From Mansonella perstans (taxonomy: Eukaryota > Nematoda > Chromadorea > Rhabditida > Onchocercidae), in contig JBAMDO010000006.1 of the NCBI GenBank assembly GCA_037074765.1, positions 335,044 to 399,043 of the forward strand: 64,000 bases of DNA, written 5' to 3'. The notes below the pieces were generated by a model that had not been told where the DNA came from, searched no databases, and was given only the letters and a program-made list of their open reading frames with translations. Positions 36,600 to 50,278 of this stretch are shown here, piece by piece. The number at the start of each line of letters is the position of its first letter. The first letter of the stretch is position 1. The translations under genes and the position numbers were made by a program.

Positions 36600-39500
36600 A
36601 AAGAGAGAAGCAAATACAGAATGGAATGTGATCGTTGCATAGATACATCAAAAATACGTGAATTAAATTGAATTCATGGCAGAAGCAGCGAATCTATCGC
36701 TAATAGACTAAATGATAAGCATCAATGGATGGTTGGTTGGTTGGAAGAAACAATAATGGCATTTTGTACATAACTGGAAAAAATGTGCAGAGTTTACACA
36801 ACAATAACTAAACAACATGAAGTAGGTCGATACATGTTGACTCATTACAATCATCAGTTGATAGGTATGTGTCAATTGTTATAAATAATTGATAGTATCC
36901 ACATGAAGCAAAGATGATTATCATTCAATCATATGACAAGCACTATTTACTTCATCGTTATTGTCAGAAATATCATTTCTGATATTCTGCCATTGAAATC
37001 AACAAAATTTTATAGCACTTTTATTATTATTATTATTATCATCAAATATTATCGTTTCCTGTCCACGGAAGTAAGAAATTTTTAAGTGATAGAATATTAA
37101 TGTAAAAGAGAAGGATAATCGTTAAAGGTTCAAAAACAAAAATGACATAAATGATCGTCATCACTTTAACATAGAGAAAAAATCCAACAGAAACATAAGA
37201 AATATAGTGGATGCATTCGATAAATCAATTAGGAGAAAAAATAAATTTTCTGTGCTTCTTAAAGCAAGCTTTGCATCTATCTGTCTATCAATACAGCGAA
37301 GCACATTAACATTTGTAACTAAGTCTACTTTAAATTTGTAATTTTTTTCATTCCATCTTAACCCGCAACCAGAAACAAACAGGGAACGAACACTCAGTGC
37401 TGTAAAGAGTTGTTGAAAATCAACGAATACGAAGAACTGCCAAACGTAAGGAAAGAATTGCAGAAGCAAATGTGATATTCAGGAATACGTCTAACTGTTT
37501 ATAAATTGAATCAGAAAATCGGAACATTCGAAATTAAATTCTGTTAATCTGCATGCGATGAAATAAGAATTTCGAAAATTATTTCTCATCAGTGCTTTTT
37601 AAAATTAAGGGAGTAAAGCAAGAATGCCTTATAATTGTCCAAAAATTCAACTGAGTATAATAATATGAAAATATTTCAACAATTTGCTTGGCAGTACAAT
37701 ATGACTACAACTCAGCTATTTTAATTGACATCCGTTGTGCAAGAATTATTCAAATTTCGAATTTACAGTCATTAATTCATCTTTTTTTAAATTAATTCTT
37801 TTTGTTTTTCATTTTTCATCTTTCGTGCCTCTCCATATTTTTCCGCACTTTTAAACTCTATTTCTCATGTAAAAATACAAAAATATACATACAGTAGCAA
37901 TATTAGCGTGATCACTCAACAGCACTATGAACTAATATTCCGCCCTAAATACGATGCATCGAGTCAACAAACCATCAACTTAACAATTCGTTATATAAAA
38001 CAAAGTTGTTATTAAAAATAAACATACGAAAAGCAATCAAATGAACAAATATTGTTTCCTTTATGGATGATAAAACCACCTTATTATCCTACCCGACAAA
38101 ATCTGCTAAAGATTTCCTGAAATTTCCATACAATCTAAATCTAAAGTATTCAGTGATAACTTTTGTTTAATCAAATCATTAATTATGATGGCGAAGTTAA
38201 TTTCGACAATCATTTTGACGAGTAAAGAAGTTATTTTATTCCTTTAGGGAAGAGATCAAATTTATAACAATCAAAAGCTTTTTGATGACATCAATATGAG
38301 CGTATACAGGAGAATAACACCTATGAGTAGCAGAGAAATAGGCATTGTGATAGTATGAAAATGCAGAAATTTAAGTTTTAAGAACAAAATTTCAACAACT
38401 GATATAGAAGCCGAAGAATAGTAAACAGTTTTGCATACAACAATCGGTGCAAAAGGAAGGGAGAAGTGAAGATGGAACAAGAACAAAGAAGCAGCAGTTG
38501 CTACACTTTACAACATCAAATGAGCTCAAACTTCCCACTGAAAGCTATACACCTACAAATATGCAGGAAGAAAAAGATGACTGAATTATTAGCAGTTATA
38601 ACTAGCTCGAATTTCAGACTCTTATCCCCTGCTCATTATTCACAAAGAACTGAACTTCTGAAGCATTAATTAGGGTCAGTCATTCTCTTACATCTCAGAC
38701 TCTCAACTTCACTTTACGCTCTGTGCTCATAGAAGAAATCACTTCTGCATATTTCGATTTGAAACAGTACTAAGTATTAAGTAGGTTGAAACACTAATTT
38801 TTCACAAAAAAACTCATTGTTCTATTATCCTTTTTTTTTTTTTTTTTCACTGTGGCGAATGGTGGCTCAAAAGTTTCTTCATTTTAAATGATCACAGCCA
38901 TGTTTTTTAATGAAACAATCCCCTATTAATACTATTGTCTTCTATGGCTGTCATATCCTAAGCAATTAGGAATTGTCTACTCCTAATTTTTAATGAACTG
39001 TGACATGTCAAAATTGAAATACTGGCTGAACATATTCATATCACGTGAAAGTGCAGATTCCAAATAAAAAGCATCATCACTAATGTTCAAGAATTCCCAA
39101 ATATGCAACACTTTTTTTTTCCTTATAAATCAGTATGGCCTATTTTTCAATCTTATCTAATTTATCCAATTTTTAATATTCCTTTCACCGGGTTTTCATA
39201 CTTTTGTGATACTTACCTTTTTTATCTAAAATTACCTTAACAGTACTACTCTTCCTTCAATTCTCTCTTATTCAATATGATCCAAAATTAATATGGAGAA
39301 AGTTCATTAGCGATCTATTTTTTTTTTTTTTTTCAAAACCAAATGACATTAAAGGTAACTTTAAAAAAGTGATATTAAAAGTTGGATAACAAATCTATTT
39401 AAATCTGCAGAGAAAAGAAAATTCCAGATGACTAGCAGCATTTAGCAAGGATAAGAGTCGAAAATCTAAAAATTACCTTTATTTATTTCCATACTCGGTG

Positions 39501-42500
39501 ATGCGAATTCCAAACTAAATTAATAAATGATTATGATATTATCATCCTCCTCTATAAACTTTACTATCAAAAAATGTAAATTATTAAAAACATTGTCCTG
39601 ATCAGAAATTTTATCGCTCTTAAAATAAATGCACACACCAAAGGTCAAACGATCGCTTTATGGATAATCGCTAAGGTAACAGAACTTAGCAGACCAAAGT
39701 ACAATCAACTTATCAGTAATAGTTCGATGATTTATTGCTTCAATTGGGAACTTATGATACAGCAATAATTAATTCGAGTATTGTGAATTAAAATCGAATG
39801 ATGCATCTATTCCATTTTTCATTTCCCAATCTTTTTAGAAATTACAATCTCAAAAATAATTTTAACTAAGAAAAATTCTTCATATTTATAGCAAATATTT
39901 ACATAAAGACATTAAAAATTCAATTCTCCGCAAATTATTCAAAACAACAAAAAAAAAATCGCACTACGTTGAGGGATTAAACAGTTCAGAATAATTGTGC
40001 AGTAAACGATTTTTTGATATTATTTTTGATAAGTTCACTTCATTTCTTGACATGAGATTTTTGAGAAAATTTCCTTCACGTATTTGCCTAACAAATTTAG
40101 CTGTTAAATCTATTGAACTTCCGAACAATATCACGAAATGAAATGAAGTAGTAACATTCATTTCAGGGCATTTAGGTAATAATAAGAATTGAAACATCCA
40201 TCAAGATGTGGATTAAAACACATATTTTTATTTTTATCTACCTTATGTCATTTAGACAAAAAATCCCTTCCAATATTACTGATGCAAAGAGAAGAGCAAA
40301 GCTGTGATATTATTTAGCTGTTGCTTGTTCAACGCCTAAGGCCAGATTAAAGAGAAATGAGAAATTTATACCTGCAAAACTTTACAGGTTAACAATTCTT
40401 ATCTAAGATGCCTGAATCAGAAGGATGAAAGCTGCACGCTTTGCTTTTCTGTACAAGCTCTCTTAAAGATATTTCAACTAAAAATATTTTTATATGACAT
40501 TATGAAAGTTAAAAAAATTTTTTCATTCATTTCTCTTCGCTCTCTTCTTTCTCGTTTAGTCAAAAGATTAAGTATTACAAACTGCATGCAATTTATTGAA
40601 GAAATCATGATCAAATATGCTCATTGAAACTACGATAAGAATATTCAAGTGAGGAATTCTGGAAGTTAATCCAACGTTTTCAAAAATTATTAATTTTTTT
40701 ATTATTACTATCTCGCCCTTCATTTCACATGCAAGCAAAATCAAACCAATCATTAAATGGCTACTTAAATAACATAACATTTTCATTAGGGAAATATTAC
40801 ATTGGGAAAAAATTCCAAAAAAGTAGAAATTTCCTATGGGGCAAAGAAATTTATATATATACATATAACGGACTGTAAGTTCGAAATCAAAGCAGAAATC
40901 AACGGGTTTCAAACTGATTTTTTTTCCAAAGTTTTTTTTTTTCAAAACGAATTTCAAAGCCCAAATCACATCAACAATAACAAACAACATGATAGTAAGC
41001 TACCATGGAAAAAGATGTGCAAATTCTTGCAATATCGATTCTCGATTCAGACAATCATAAAAAAGAAAAGCTTCTAGGAGAAAAACCAAGAAGTAAATGC
41101 AATGGAGGAGAAGCAAAAGGAAAGGCATACAAAAGAAGTAGCATTAACAGAAGTGAGAATGAGGGAAATTTTTAAGATTAATGCTTTCACTTATGATTTT
41201 ACACCGAGATTTTGTTACAAGCTGTTTGAGTCTTAAAAGCTAAATTATGCTATTAAAAAGTTACAGTAACATTAACAAACAACAGCTAAAAATAATAAAG
41301 CTATCATTATGCTATTTCTATTACTTTCATTACTGAGTTTACAATAGTATTTATGGACTTATAATTTATCGATCTTATTTTATTTATAATTGCCGCGCTC
41401 TAAATCTTTGCTAATAGATGAAATGCAATATTAATTATACAAACAGGTCAACAAACCTCCTTACAGCTCATGTATATAGAAAAAGGCATCGATGCAAACA
41501 GTAAACTTGTTTGTATGGAATTATCTGACTATAATACTAAAATCAGTGTAATCATAAAATGAACTGAAATTAACACCGTTTTCTACCATAAATAGCAAAT
41601 CATGTAAATTCATTAGTTGCCGTCGTTAATTACCGAAAATATGTAATAAAAAAAATTTAGAAAATTCATGTTCACAAATTCATGTTCATAATTTTATGGT
41701 ATAAAAACACTATAAGATACCATCAACATCTTTAGGGCGATTTAATTTAATTACTTAACAAGAGTAGAACACAGAAAACATTTGTTGACAAGAATTGAGC
41801 GAAATAGAAAAACGAAAAAACAATTAATTTAATTTAAATTACACTATATTTAATGATTTCTATCTCAGACTTTTTCAATTACTCTTCCGTTCTGCACATG
41901 TTTCAATTCTCATTCCCACTTTCTCTGCATTATTTTAAAATCATTGCAATAAACACATTTGTCTTATAAGGCCAACAATCATCACTAAGTTAATTTAGAT
42001 CTACACCAGCAAAAAGTGGCAATTTTCAATATCTAAATTTACAAAGCAAAATTAAAATAGATTTTGATTCCAAATTTAATTCAAGCATTAAGTTTAACTT
42101 TTGATAAAGGTTATAATGATTAGTAATAAGGCATGTTATGCTTATTACTTTCAGTCAATTTATGTGCCCTGAAATCCTAAATGTTCAAAAACATAGCATG
42201 ATATTAACTATATTAACAGCGATTACTACGACAATGACTTAGCAAAAACTTAAGTATTTGAAATGTTTTAACAATGCCGCAAAGAGATTTCATTTCTTTA
42301 ATAAATTTGAAAAGACAAAATAAATACAAATCAATACCGATCAATCAGTGAACTCAATAAAACCATTTTTTATAGAATGGTTTTTTTTCTGGCTTGGCAT
42401 ATACATTGATTTACTTATCTTGCATTTGGTAGAAGAAATTCTGCAGGTGAAATTAGTGCTTGAAATAGGAATGAAACTATGGAAAAGAAGGATAGGATAC

Positions 42501-43213
42501 CGGTCTGTGATTGAATTATCACTAGATTATACTAGCTTGAATCAACATAAATACTAGATGTAGGCAAGTGGCTAAATGTCCAATAGTTGATTTCAACGGA
42601 CATTTTCGTATGGGCCGTAAAACTTGTTTCCAAATTGAATTCAACCATAGGGCTTGGCGTTTGAAAGTTGTAAAATCTAGCAATACGAAAGCAATAGGCA
42701 AATTGATGATTCGATTGAAAAAAACTTTAGATTTCAAAAAATTAAAAATAAAACTACAAAGTATAACAACGCCTTTGAAGCATTCTGTAACAAATATCTT
42801 TATTACTGTAACAGTAAAAAAGCTAAGCTGAAATTAAATAAAACAATTGAAAATTAATAATAAGTAAATAAGCAAAGAATTTATTGGCATCTTCCTCCTT
42901 CTTTCCCTTTATTCGCCCAACTTTATATGGTAAAAATTCAATAAAAACCGAAGTACTGAAATGAAACAATGTAGGAAACCGGTGTCCATAAAAAATTTTC
43001 AAAATGTTATCTATATGAATGATTGAACGGTTTCTTTCAAAAATAAAAATGAAATGAAATTTGATGTGAAAAAAAACTAAAGGAGAGCGTAGAGAGAAAG
43101 AAATTCATAGATGTAAGTATCTGAATGTCAGCAAACATGAGGAGTGACAGAAAAGAATGTTAAAATTTTTAAAAGTGGGTGAAATTCTCGAAAGCAACTG
43201 CGGAGCAGTGTCA

Positions 43214-43266
43214 TCGATATCTGCTGTGAGGGGGAGCCGAGTACCGCTCGCTCAACTGATATTCGA
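43214..43266. other. Possible stem-loop in a GC-richer patch
   Basis: TCGATATC (43214-43221) can pair with GATATTCGA (43258-43266, one bulge). Inside it GAG-C-CGAG (43234-43241) pairs with CTCG-CTC (43247-43253) around a five-base TACCG loop. The patch around it (about 43195-43345) is clearly richer in G and C than the 17-kb spacer. It could be a small structured RNA, a promoter element or a lost exon. Evidence is pairing by eye only. Confidence 0.25.
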
Positions 43267-45722
43267 ATAAAATGATCATTCAAACAAATGATCAATCATC
43301 AGTGAAATTGGCAAGCCCGCACCCTTGTGGAACTTCTGTGCATTCCTCCTCTTGCCTTTCTTGATTGTCTTTAATCTTGAATTTTAGGTACCAACAGCAT
43401 TACAATTACTTAAATTTATATTTAATTTGACCTAGAACGGCATGATAAATATATGTATTTGTTTATGAATGATTATCATTGTTGCATAGCTAGAATGACG
43501 TGGTCTGTATCATACACACACATAATACTATTAATTAATTTGCAACATTCAGCACTTCTAGCAAGTGTTAATTAAAAAAACATATATTCTCACACTAGTA
43601 TATTGTCTCTTACACAATAAAAGCTATTTTTAAACAATGCTTGAATACAAGAAATATAAAAAACTTTCAAGCATAACATTTTTCAAACAACATTTTTTCT
43701 CTTTTTCGGCTAAAGCAGTGCAAAGCGAAAGTTTCTTTTTTCATAAGAAATTGGATATAGTGAATGAACTGAACAATTAAATGCCTCTGCGCTTTTTATA
43801 AGCTATTTCTATAGCGCTTTGCCATTCTCAAAAAAATACCACAAATTCTTTATGCAATACAAAAACTTAATACATTTTTACTGTTAAAAGTGATATCTCT
43901 TCCTAACTTTAGGTAGAAACAATAACTGCTATAGTGAATATTATCCATACAATATGAAATGAACAATATTGAAGTAAAAGCTCTTTATGAAACAATCACC
44001 TTTAATTTTTGAGTTTAAAATTAAAATATGCAACATAAGGCTTTAATAAATCAAATTCAGTAATGAAGAACAGAAGCTGGGATAAAATCGTTTATCATAC
44101 CAAATAACGAATTCACCTATCCAATTAATAATCTCAAAAATTTTCAAATCTTTAAAAAATGCATTCTGCGATTTCCCAGTCCACCAACTTTTATTCTTTC
44201 ATTCAAATTTAACGGAAGATACACTTTGTGAAATTTTACCGGATGGAAAGAATATGAGGATCATATCCAATGGTTTGCCTGTCATCATTTTATAGACTCA
44301 AATCCTTAACAATATACGGCAATAAAAAAAGGACATATTAATTAAATAAAACAAAAAAAAAACTGAAAACTATTGAACTTTTCAATTTTTCATTTAATTT
44401 TGAAAGACTGCCCCATACTAACCGATTGAAACATTTATCCAAATATCTCATTGCATTTGCAAAAATTCATTTAAATAGAACACTTTTTTTTTGGCTTGTT
44501 ATTTGATAAATATATCTTATAGATATAAGTATTTAAAAAGAATCCACAAAGGGAATGGCAAAATAATTTAATTCTTTCGTCTCAAAAATATCAGGGATAA
44601 ATGAGCAAAACAAAACCTAAACTCTATATGGATTTCATTTTATACAATGACTTTACAACGTTCAAGTAAAAGCAATGTAAGTAGCAGAGCAGCTTATCCA
44701 TCAAATATCAAATGATATTTGCAACTGCGGAGATATCTCAACAATGTAATTTGAAGGTATGAATGAATACGTAAGAAAAAGAAATGTATGAACATATAAG
44801 AAAAAGAAAAACGTATATTAATAATGAGAAAAAAGAGTAAAAGATGATGCAGAGATAGGGTAAAACCGGATACATTTATCATTTGCCAGAACACAACCGG
44901 ATATGACTATTTATCAGGATGAAGCAAAATGTATTTACAATTTGTCAAGAAATCAGGAAAAATTTCGAAGAAAGGAATGTGATATTCGAGGGAGAACAGG
45001 GAATGGCGACAATATAGGTATAAATGACAAACAAAATTATTCCAAACCGGTTTGACATTTCCATCTCGTGCAATTTCAACATCATTGCACGGACAAACAG
45101 TCGTATCAGTGGCAAAGTGCAAAATGCCGGGTGGACACAAAAGCTTCAAAAAAAGGAAAACAAGAAAAAAATGGTAGAAAATAAAAGAAATCAATAATCA
45201 ACTCATTCCAAGCTTGAATTTCTCATCTATTTGTTCACGGAGGCAATTGAAAAATAATGGAAAAAACTTTAGCACAAATTAAAATCATTAAGAGCAGAAA
45301 AAATTTTTTTAATTTCTTAAAAAATTTGCAAAAGTAAAATTAAGTTCATTTCATACTTAAATCATTTAACATTAAGCATGTAGTTTCGGAAATCATCTCA
45401 TCTACATCATCTATATCAAAATACAAAAAACTATGCATGTGAGAAAAAAAAGGCTTGGCAACGAATTATAATGCTAAAAGTTTGCTGTTTATTAAAGTGG
45501 AAATCGAAAAATCCAAAAAAAGTATGTGAATCACATCCCATTAGAAGTATTTGAAAAAAAAATTAGAAAAATTAAAAAATATTTTAGAAATACCATGCAA
45601 GAAAGGAAAGAAATAAACAAACAAAGTTACCAGCATAAGTACAGATTACTTTTCAAAAAATTTGAAAAAAAAAAGAGTCAAACTGAATTCCCTGATGTAT
45701 TTTCACTCACTGTTTTTTTCAA

Positions 45723-45770
45723 AAAAAATAAATAACTTTACATTACAAAAAATAAATAACTTTACATTAC
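45723..45770. repeat. 24-bp tandem repeat, two copies
   Basis: The unit contains AATAAATAACTTTACATTAC. The copies at about 45723-45746 and 45747-45770 are essentially identical. It is non-coding and probably a recent slippage duplication. Confidence 0.9.
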
Positions 45771-48700
45771 AACCTCACTTTCTCAATTTTTTGTGTTCGC
45801 TAATTATATAAGTGATGTCGAAAACAACTTTAAATTCTGATCCAAATTCTGCTACAAATTAATTTATTTAGAAATCATTTACTACTATTTGCACTATAAA
45901 CTAATTACATGTTTAGTGGTTACTTATAAGCCTCGCCTTTTCATATATCGTGATTGTATGATTCAAATCAAACGCTGGAAGTCTAAATTTATATCAACCG
46001 AATAATTAACATCATTAAAACTAGAAAAATAAAAAGGAGTTATTCAAGCACATTTTCATTTAATCTTAAACATTCGCATGCGAACCTAGAAGCGATTTAA
46101 ATTCTTTCAACAGTCCTCTCTTTAGCGCCTGCATTCTAAAATGGTATCGTTCTGAACATATCCTACTCTCAGTTATTTTTTAAATATCTTCGTTTTCAGC
46201 TATTATTACTAAATCCATTTTCAGCTATTCTTTTTCATCCCTTTATTTTTTTTTTTCATTAACTGCGTTTGATTTTATTTTCCCCTCTCCCCTTTCTTAT
46301 ACTACTGAAACTTTTTGAAAAATATGGAAATATAGAGAAGAGGCAATAGAGGAAAACAGCCCACAGTTTCCATTATCTCCAGAAGAGGAATAACAGCTCG
46401 GATAACAATAATTTAAAGTAGAGATTAAACAAATTAACAAATAAGATCGCTTTAGAAAATCAGAAATGCCTTAACATTTTTTTGCGCAGTTTAAAAAGAA
46501 AATTTATAGAAAACATTTAAGATACAGCCAATAGGAAACAAAATGATTGTTATGAAAAATTATTGATACATCAGTTTTTGATACATTTTTATCGAGCAAC
46601 TTATTCCATATTTCAAACGAATTTTCTTACAACGGAATGAAAGAAAAATGAAAGATATCCTTTTCATATAACTGTTTGAATAAAGAAATTCACTGCACAA
46701 ACTGAGTGAATCTATTTTGTAGGCATCTTCCCGAAAATTTGAAATGTTTATAAAAAATTGTTCATATGATTAATACAAAATTAAGTTTGGGCATAGATAA
46801 ATCCCATAGCTCCTGAAAAAACTACGGACCAAAAAGATTTGATGTCGATCGAGTGGATAATCACAAAAACTCCCGTTGTTTTTTGGGGCAAAATAATAAT
46901 TCCAAAGGCTTCCAATACAGCGGATCTATTTAAGTTGATTTGAAATTTGAAATTAAAATAGAAAACGTAGATGGAAATAATAGAAATTTACGTTAATTCC
47001 GATATCAGCAAAATTTGATCTTTTAACAGCACTAAAGATTGAAATACCCACTAGATGTCATCCATGGCAATTAGCTACCAAATTTAGTTTCAAGCATCAT
47101 CATTTAGAAATTTCAGTCAAATTTCGGTTTGTACACCAAAATGTTTCTTTTCATCGTCTAATTATCTTCTAGTAACATAGCTAAAAAAAGAAATTTAGCC
47201 TTTCTGTTATGCGCATAAATCAATTTTTTTTTGCAAATATTGTTTTTTTTTGCTGAAAAAAATTTGCTTTCCACGGACAAAAGATGGCCAGCAATAATTA
47301 TGAAAGCAAAATGGTCAGAAAGTTGTAATCTAGTTGTCCAAATACTTCCTGTTCAAATGCTGTTTTGTTGAATAAACGTATTGACGATAGTTGAATGTAA
47401 GATAAATGCATCATTGAATAAGTGCTTAAGTTAACCGTTAATCGTTCAATTAGCTTCTGAGAAATAAACAATCATTTGTATCAGCTTATTTCTCTCGCTA
47501 TCAAAAAACGCATCCGAAAACACTTATTTTATCCCTTAAGAAAAGTAAGCAAAAAAAATCTAACATTGGGCAGGTAATTAACAAGTAGTTATACTGTTGC
47601 TGAGTTATTAGTCAACTATTCTTATAGTTAGCTACAATAATAATAATAATAATAACACGATAAACAGCAGTATCTGTCACTACTATTTTAATTGTTACCA
47701 ACACTGCCCAACAAAGATCTGATTAGGAGGACAATGACCGCGCAAATCAACGTCGGTCAGTTCAAATATGTAGTCTTAGATGATTAATCGCAAACTGTGC
47801 CATATTAAATAATGCACCAAAACATGAAGAAAAGAGTAGAAAAGATATTATCAGCGAGGAAAAATCTGGTTTGAAATCAGTCTGTAGTGATCATTTTAGT
47901 GACCCAAACGGAGGCTATTGTTACTACTGTTGTTTTGTTATGGACAGACTGATCTTAATTCTGGACTAAATTTAATTTTAAAAGAAAATAAGGTTGCGGA
48001 AAAATGCAAAAAAAAAAAGGAAAGAACACTTTAAATAAAGCGAAGTAAGACTCCAAAGAGCTTTTTTGATTGTCATGATAAAAAAGAAAACATTTCTGTT
48101 GTTTTGAAAAAAAAAGATTTTTCCACTACAAAAAGATATTTCCTAGAAAGAAATTTTCACAAAAAAAATTTTCAAATTTCAAAGAAAAAGAAAAATGATT
48201 ATCAACTCCAATTTTGCAACACAGAAATTTCCGTTGTTTTAATCTGTCGAATTAATTCTATTATGAAAAGATTTTTTCTTCTTTTTGAAGAAAAACAGAG
48301 AAGAAATTAGCTAAATATGAAATTATTTAGCGTTGAGATAAATATGAAGCATATATCAGTCAGTTATATTTGTTTTCTCCGATTTCTTTGTAAAATTTCA
48401 ACAAAAAGCAGCATTCATCAATAATAATAGCAAACTTTTAGCCGGCATTCTTAAAGCAATTCGACATGTGGTAAATGATGTAATAAAAAGCTGGTAAGCT
48501 CAAGATAGATTTCATATAAAAGTCTCATCAACTTGATGTTTGCACAAAAAAATTGATAACAAAAAATAATTTCATTTAGTACAATTCAGATTTTCAATTT
48601 AATATAATAACAATTTGATGTCAATCAAACTATTTTGTTTGCAAGAAATGCCACATTTCAGGTTTTTTAAGCTGAATATATGCACTACTGGATATAATAG

Positions 48701-50121
48701 GGTAAAAGAGCTTAAGGATAATAATTCATTTCGTTTCATTTTCATATGCGGTATTATAATTCAAAATCGATTCTATGAAGATAAATTTAATAATTCGCAG
48801 TTAAATAAAGTGAAATTCGATTAATTTCAATCAATCGACAAAAAATAAAAATGAAACAATCAGGAAGAAAACCATACGAATTTATTCATATTAAATTCAA
48901 ATTGTTTGAAAATCAAATTATCACTGGCATAAGTACGAACAATTTCATTGAGTGAAGAACAGAACATCAAATATTCTAAACTAATTTAATTATTTCTTCT
49001 TTTTTATTTGAATTTTCTAAATGCCACAAGTAATAATCATTAAACTTAACACTTTTTTTTTTTTTTTTTTTTTTTTTATAGCTCATTTCATCATTATAAT
49101 TTAGGAGAAGAGAAAGAATAAAAGTGATTATTTTGAGAATACTTTGACCTTTTTCACTAAAGTTAAAGATGAATAGTGTGAAATGAGAAATAATTTGATT
49201 TACTAAAGAACATTAACAACTGCCTTAATTATTTAAAAAGAAAAAAAATAGCAATAATTTATCATTATCATTTACTAATCGATTTGTGTAATAAATAATA
49301 AATCAATCGTTAACAACCTGTTCAGTTAAAAAAAAAAATTTGTAAAAAAAAAAAAAAAAACAAAAATATTTCACAAATTCACAAAATTATCTCATATGTC
49401 AGTTGTTTAGGATTAGAGGAAGATTAGAGGAAAGATTAGGGAAATGTCCTTTTGCTAATTGAGCGTTTTTTTGATCTATACGGTCTAGAAATAACAGCCT
49501 TTTAGCATAAGTGATTATTTCTCCCACTATTTTTTGAATTTCCAAAACGATCAATTAGCAGATTGCTTTTAAATCAAATTTACAAATTGAATTTCAACTT
49601 GAATATTGCATTATCTTAAACGCTTTTAAAACAACACTCAAGAATCAATTCTGACAGACTTTCTTATACCTAAATTAAATTATTTGATTAACTTCTCATA
49701 AATCACAAAAAAAGCAATGAACAATAATTATTAAACAAATTTCAAGGATGGAATTGATAGTTTAACAAAGTTTTTCAAAAATGACTAAAAAAATCAAAGA
49801 ATATTTGAAATTCAACAATAATTCCAATCATCAATCTGTATGTTTCATCAAAGGGTAACTTTAAACATGAGCTAATGATTAATCTTTACGTTTTTTGATT
49901 GCCACTTTATTCTTTGTAAATATTTGAAATCAATTGAATCCTCTACGTATGTATCATTGGCAATTAAAAAAATAAAAATCAAGAAATACTATCTAATAAC
50001 CAAATTTAACCAAAAACAGGACTATCGAACTATCGTCGTATTGAATCTGAATTTTAGATACATTAATTAAATTTCGCCATACGATCCGTCTAATACGTTG
50101 CGGAAAAGAGTACTATTCGTT

Positions 50122-50249
50122 ATTGGTACTAATGTGATTGGTACTAACCTGATTGGTACTAAGGTCAAATTCCTTCTTGTTATGAATTGGTGCTAACGTG
50201 ATTGGTACTAACCTAATTGGTACTAAGATTAAATTCCTTCTTGTTATGA
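50122..50249. repeat. 64-bp tandem duplication with nested 15-bp units, upstream of trehalase
   Basis: Each 64-bp copy (50122-50185 and 50186-50249) holds three ATTGGTACTAA starts at 15-base spacing, followed by AAATTCCTTCTTGTTATGA. The six motif starts fall at 50122, 50137, 50152, 50186, 50201 and 50216. The array ends 29 bases before the proposed trehalase start codon, so it lies in the promoter or 5' UTR. Repeated binding sites are possible, but simple expansion is enough to explain it. Confidence 0.92.
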
Positions 50250-50278
50250 ATCCATCATCATGGTATTCATCGATATCT

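Larger units (their letters stand above)
33356..50278. other. 17-kb intergenic region between divergent asd-2 and trehalase genes
   Basis: No gene was recognised on either strand. Open frames are short and AT-driven; the longest, 140 codons on the minus strand at 40568-40990, is hydrophobic and lysine-rich with no known motif or splice context. Homopolymer runs include 28 A at 36569-36596 and 25 T at 49053-49077. A 24-bp unit repeats twice at 45723-45770 and a 64-bp unit twice at 50122-50249. A patch near 43200-43350 is markedly richer in GC and contains a possible hairpin. The region should hold both promoters and could contain non-coding RNA genes that cannot be recognised here. Confidence 0.55.

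Noticed and set aside
37161..37469. 102-codon minus-strand open frame
   Set aside because: Hydrophobic, AT-biased, with no domain or splice signals; treated as chance.
40568..40990. 140-codon minus-strand open frame in the 17-kb spacer
   Set aside because: It is the longest frame outside the genes, but hydrophobic and lysine-rich with AT-driven codons, no motif, no splice context, and another open frame opposite. A frame of this length is not very surprising in so much sequence.
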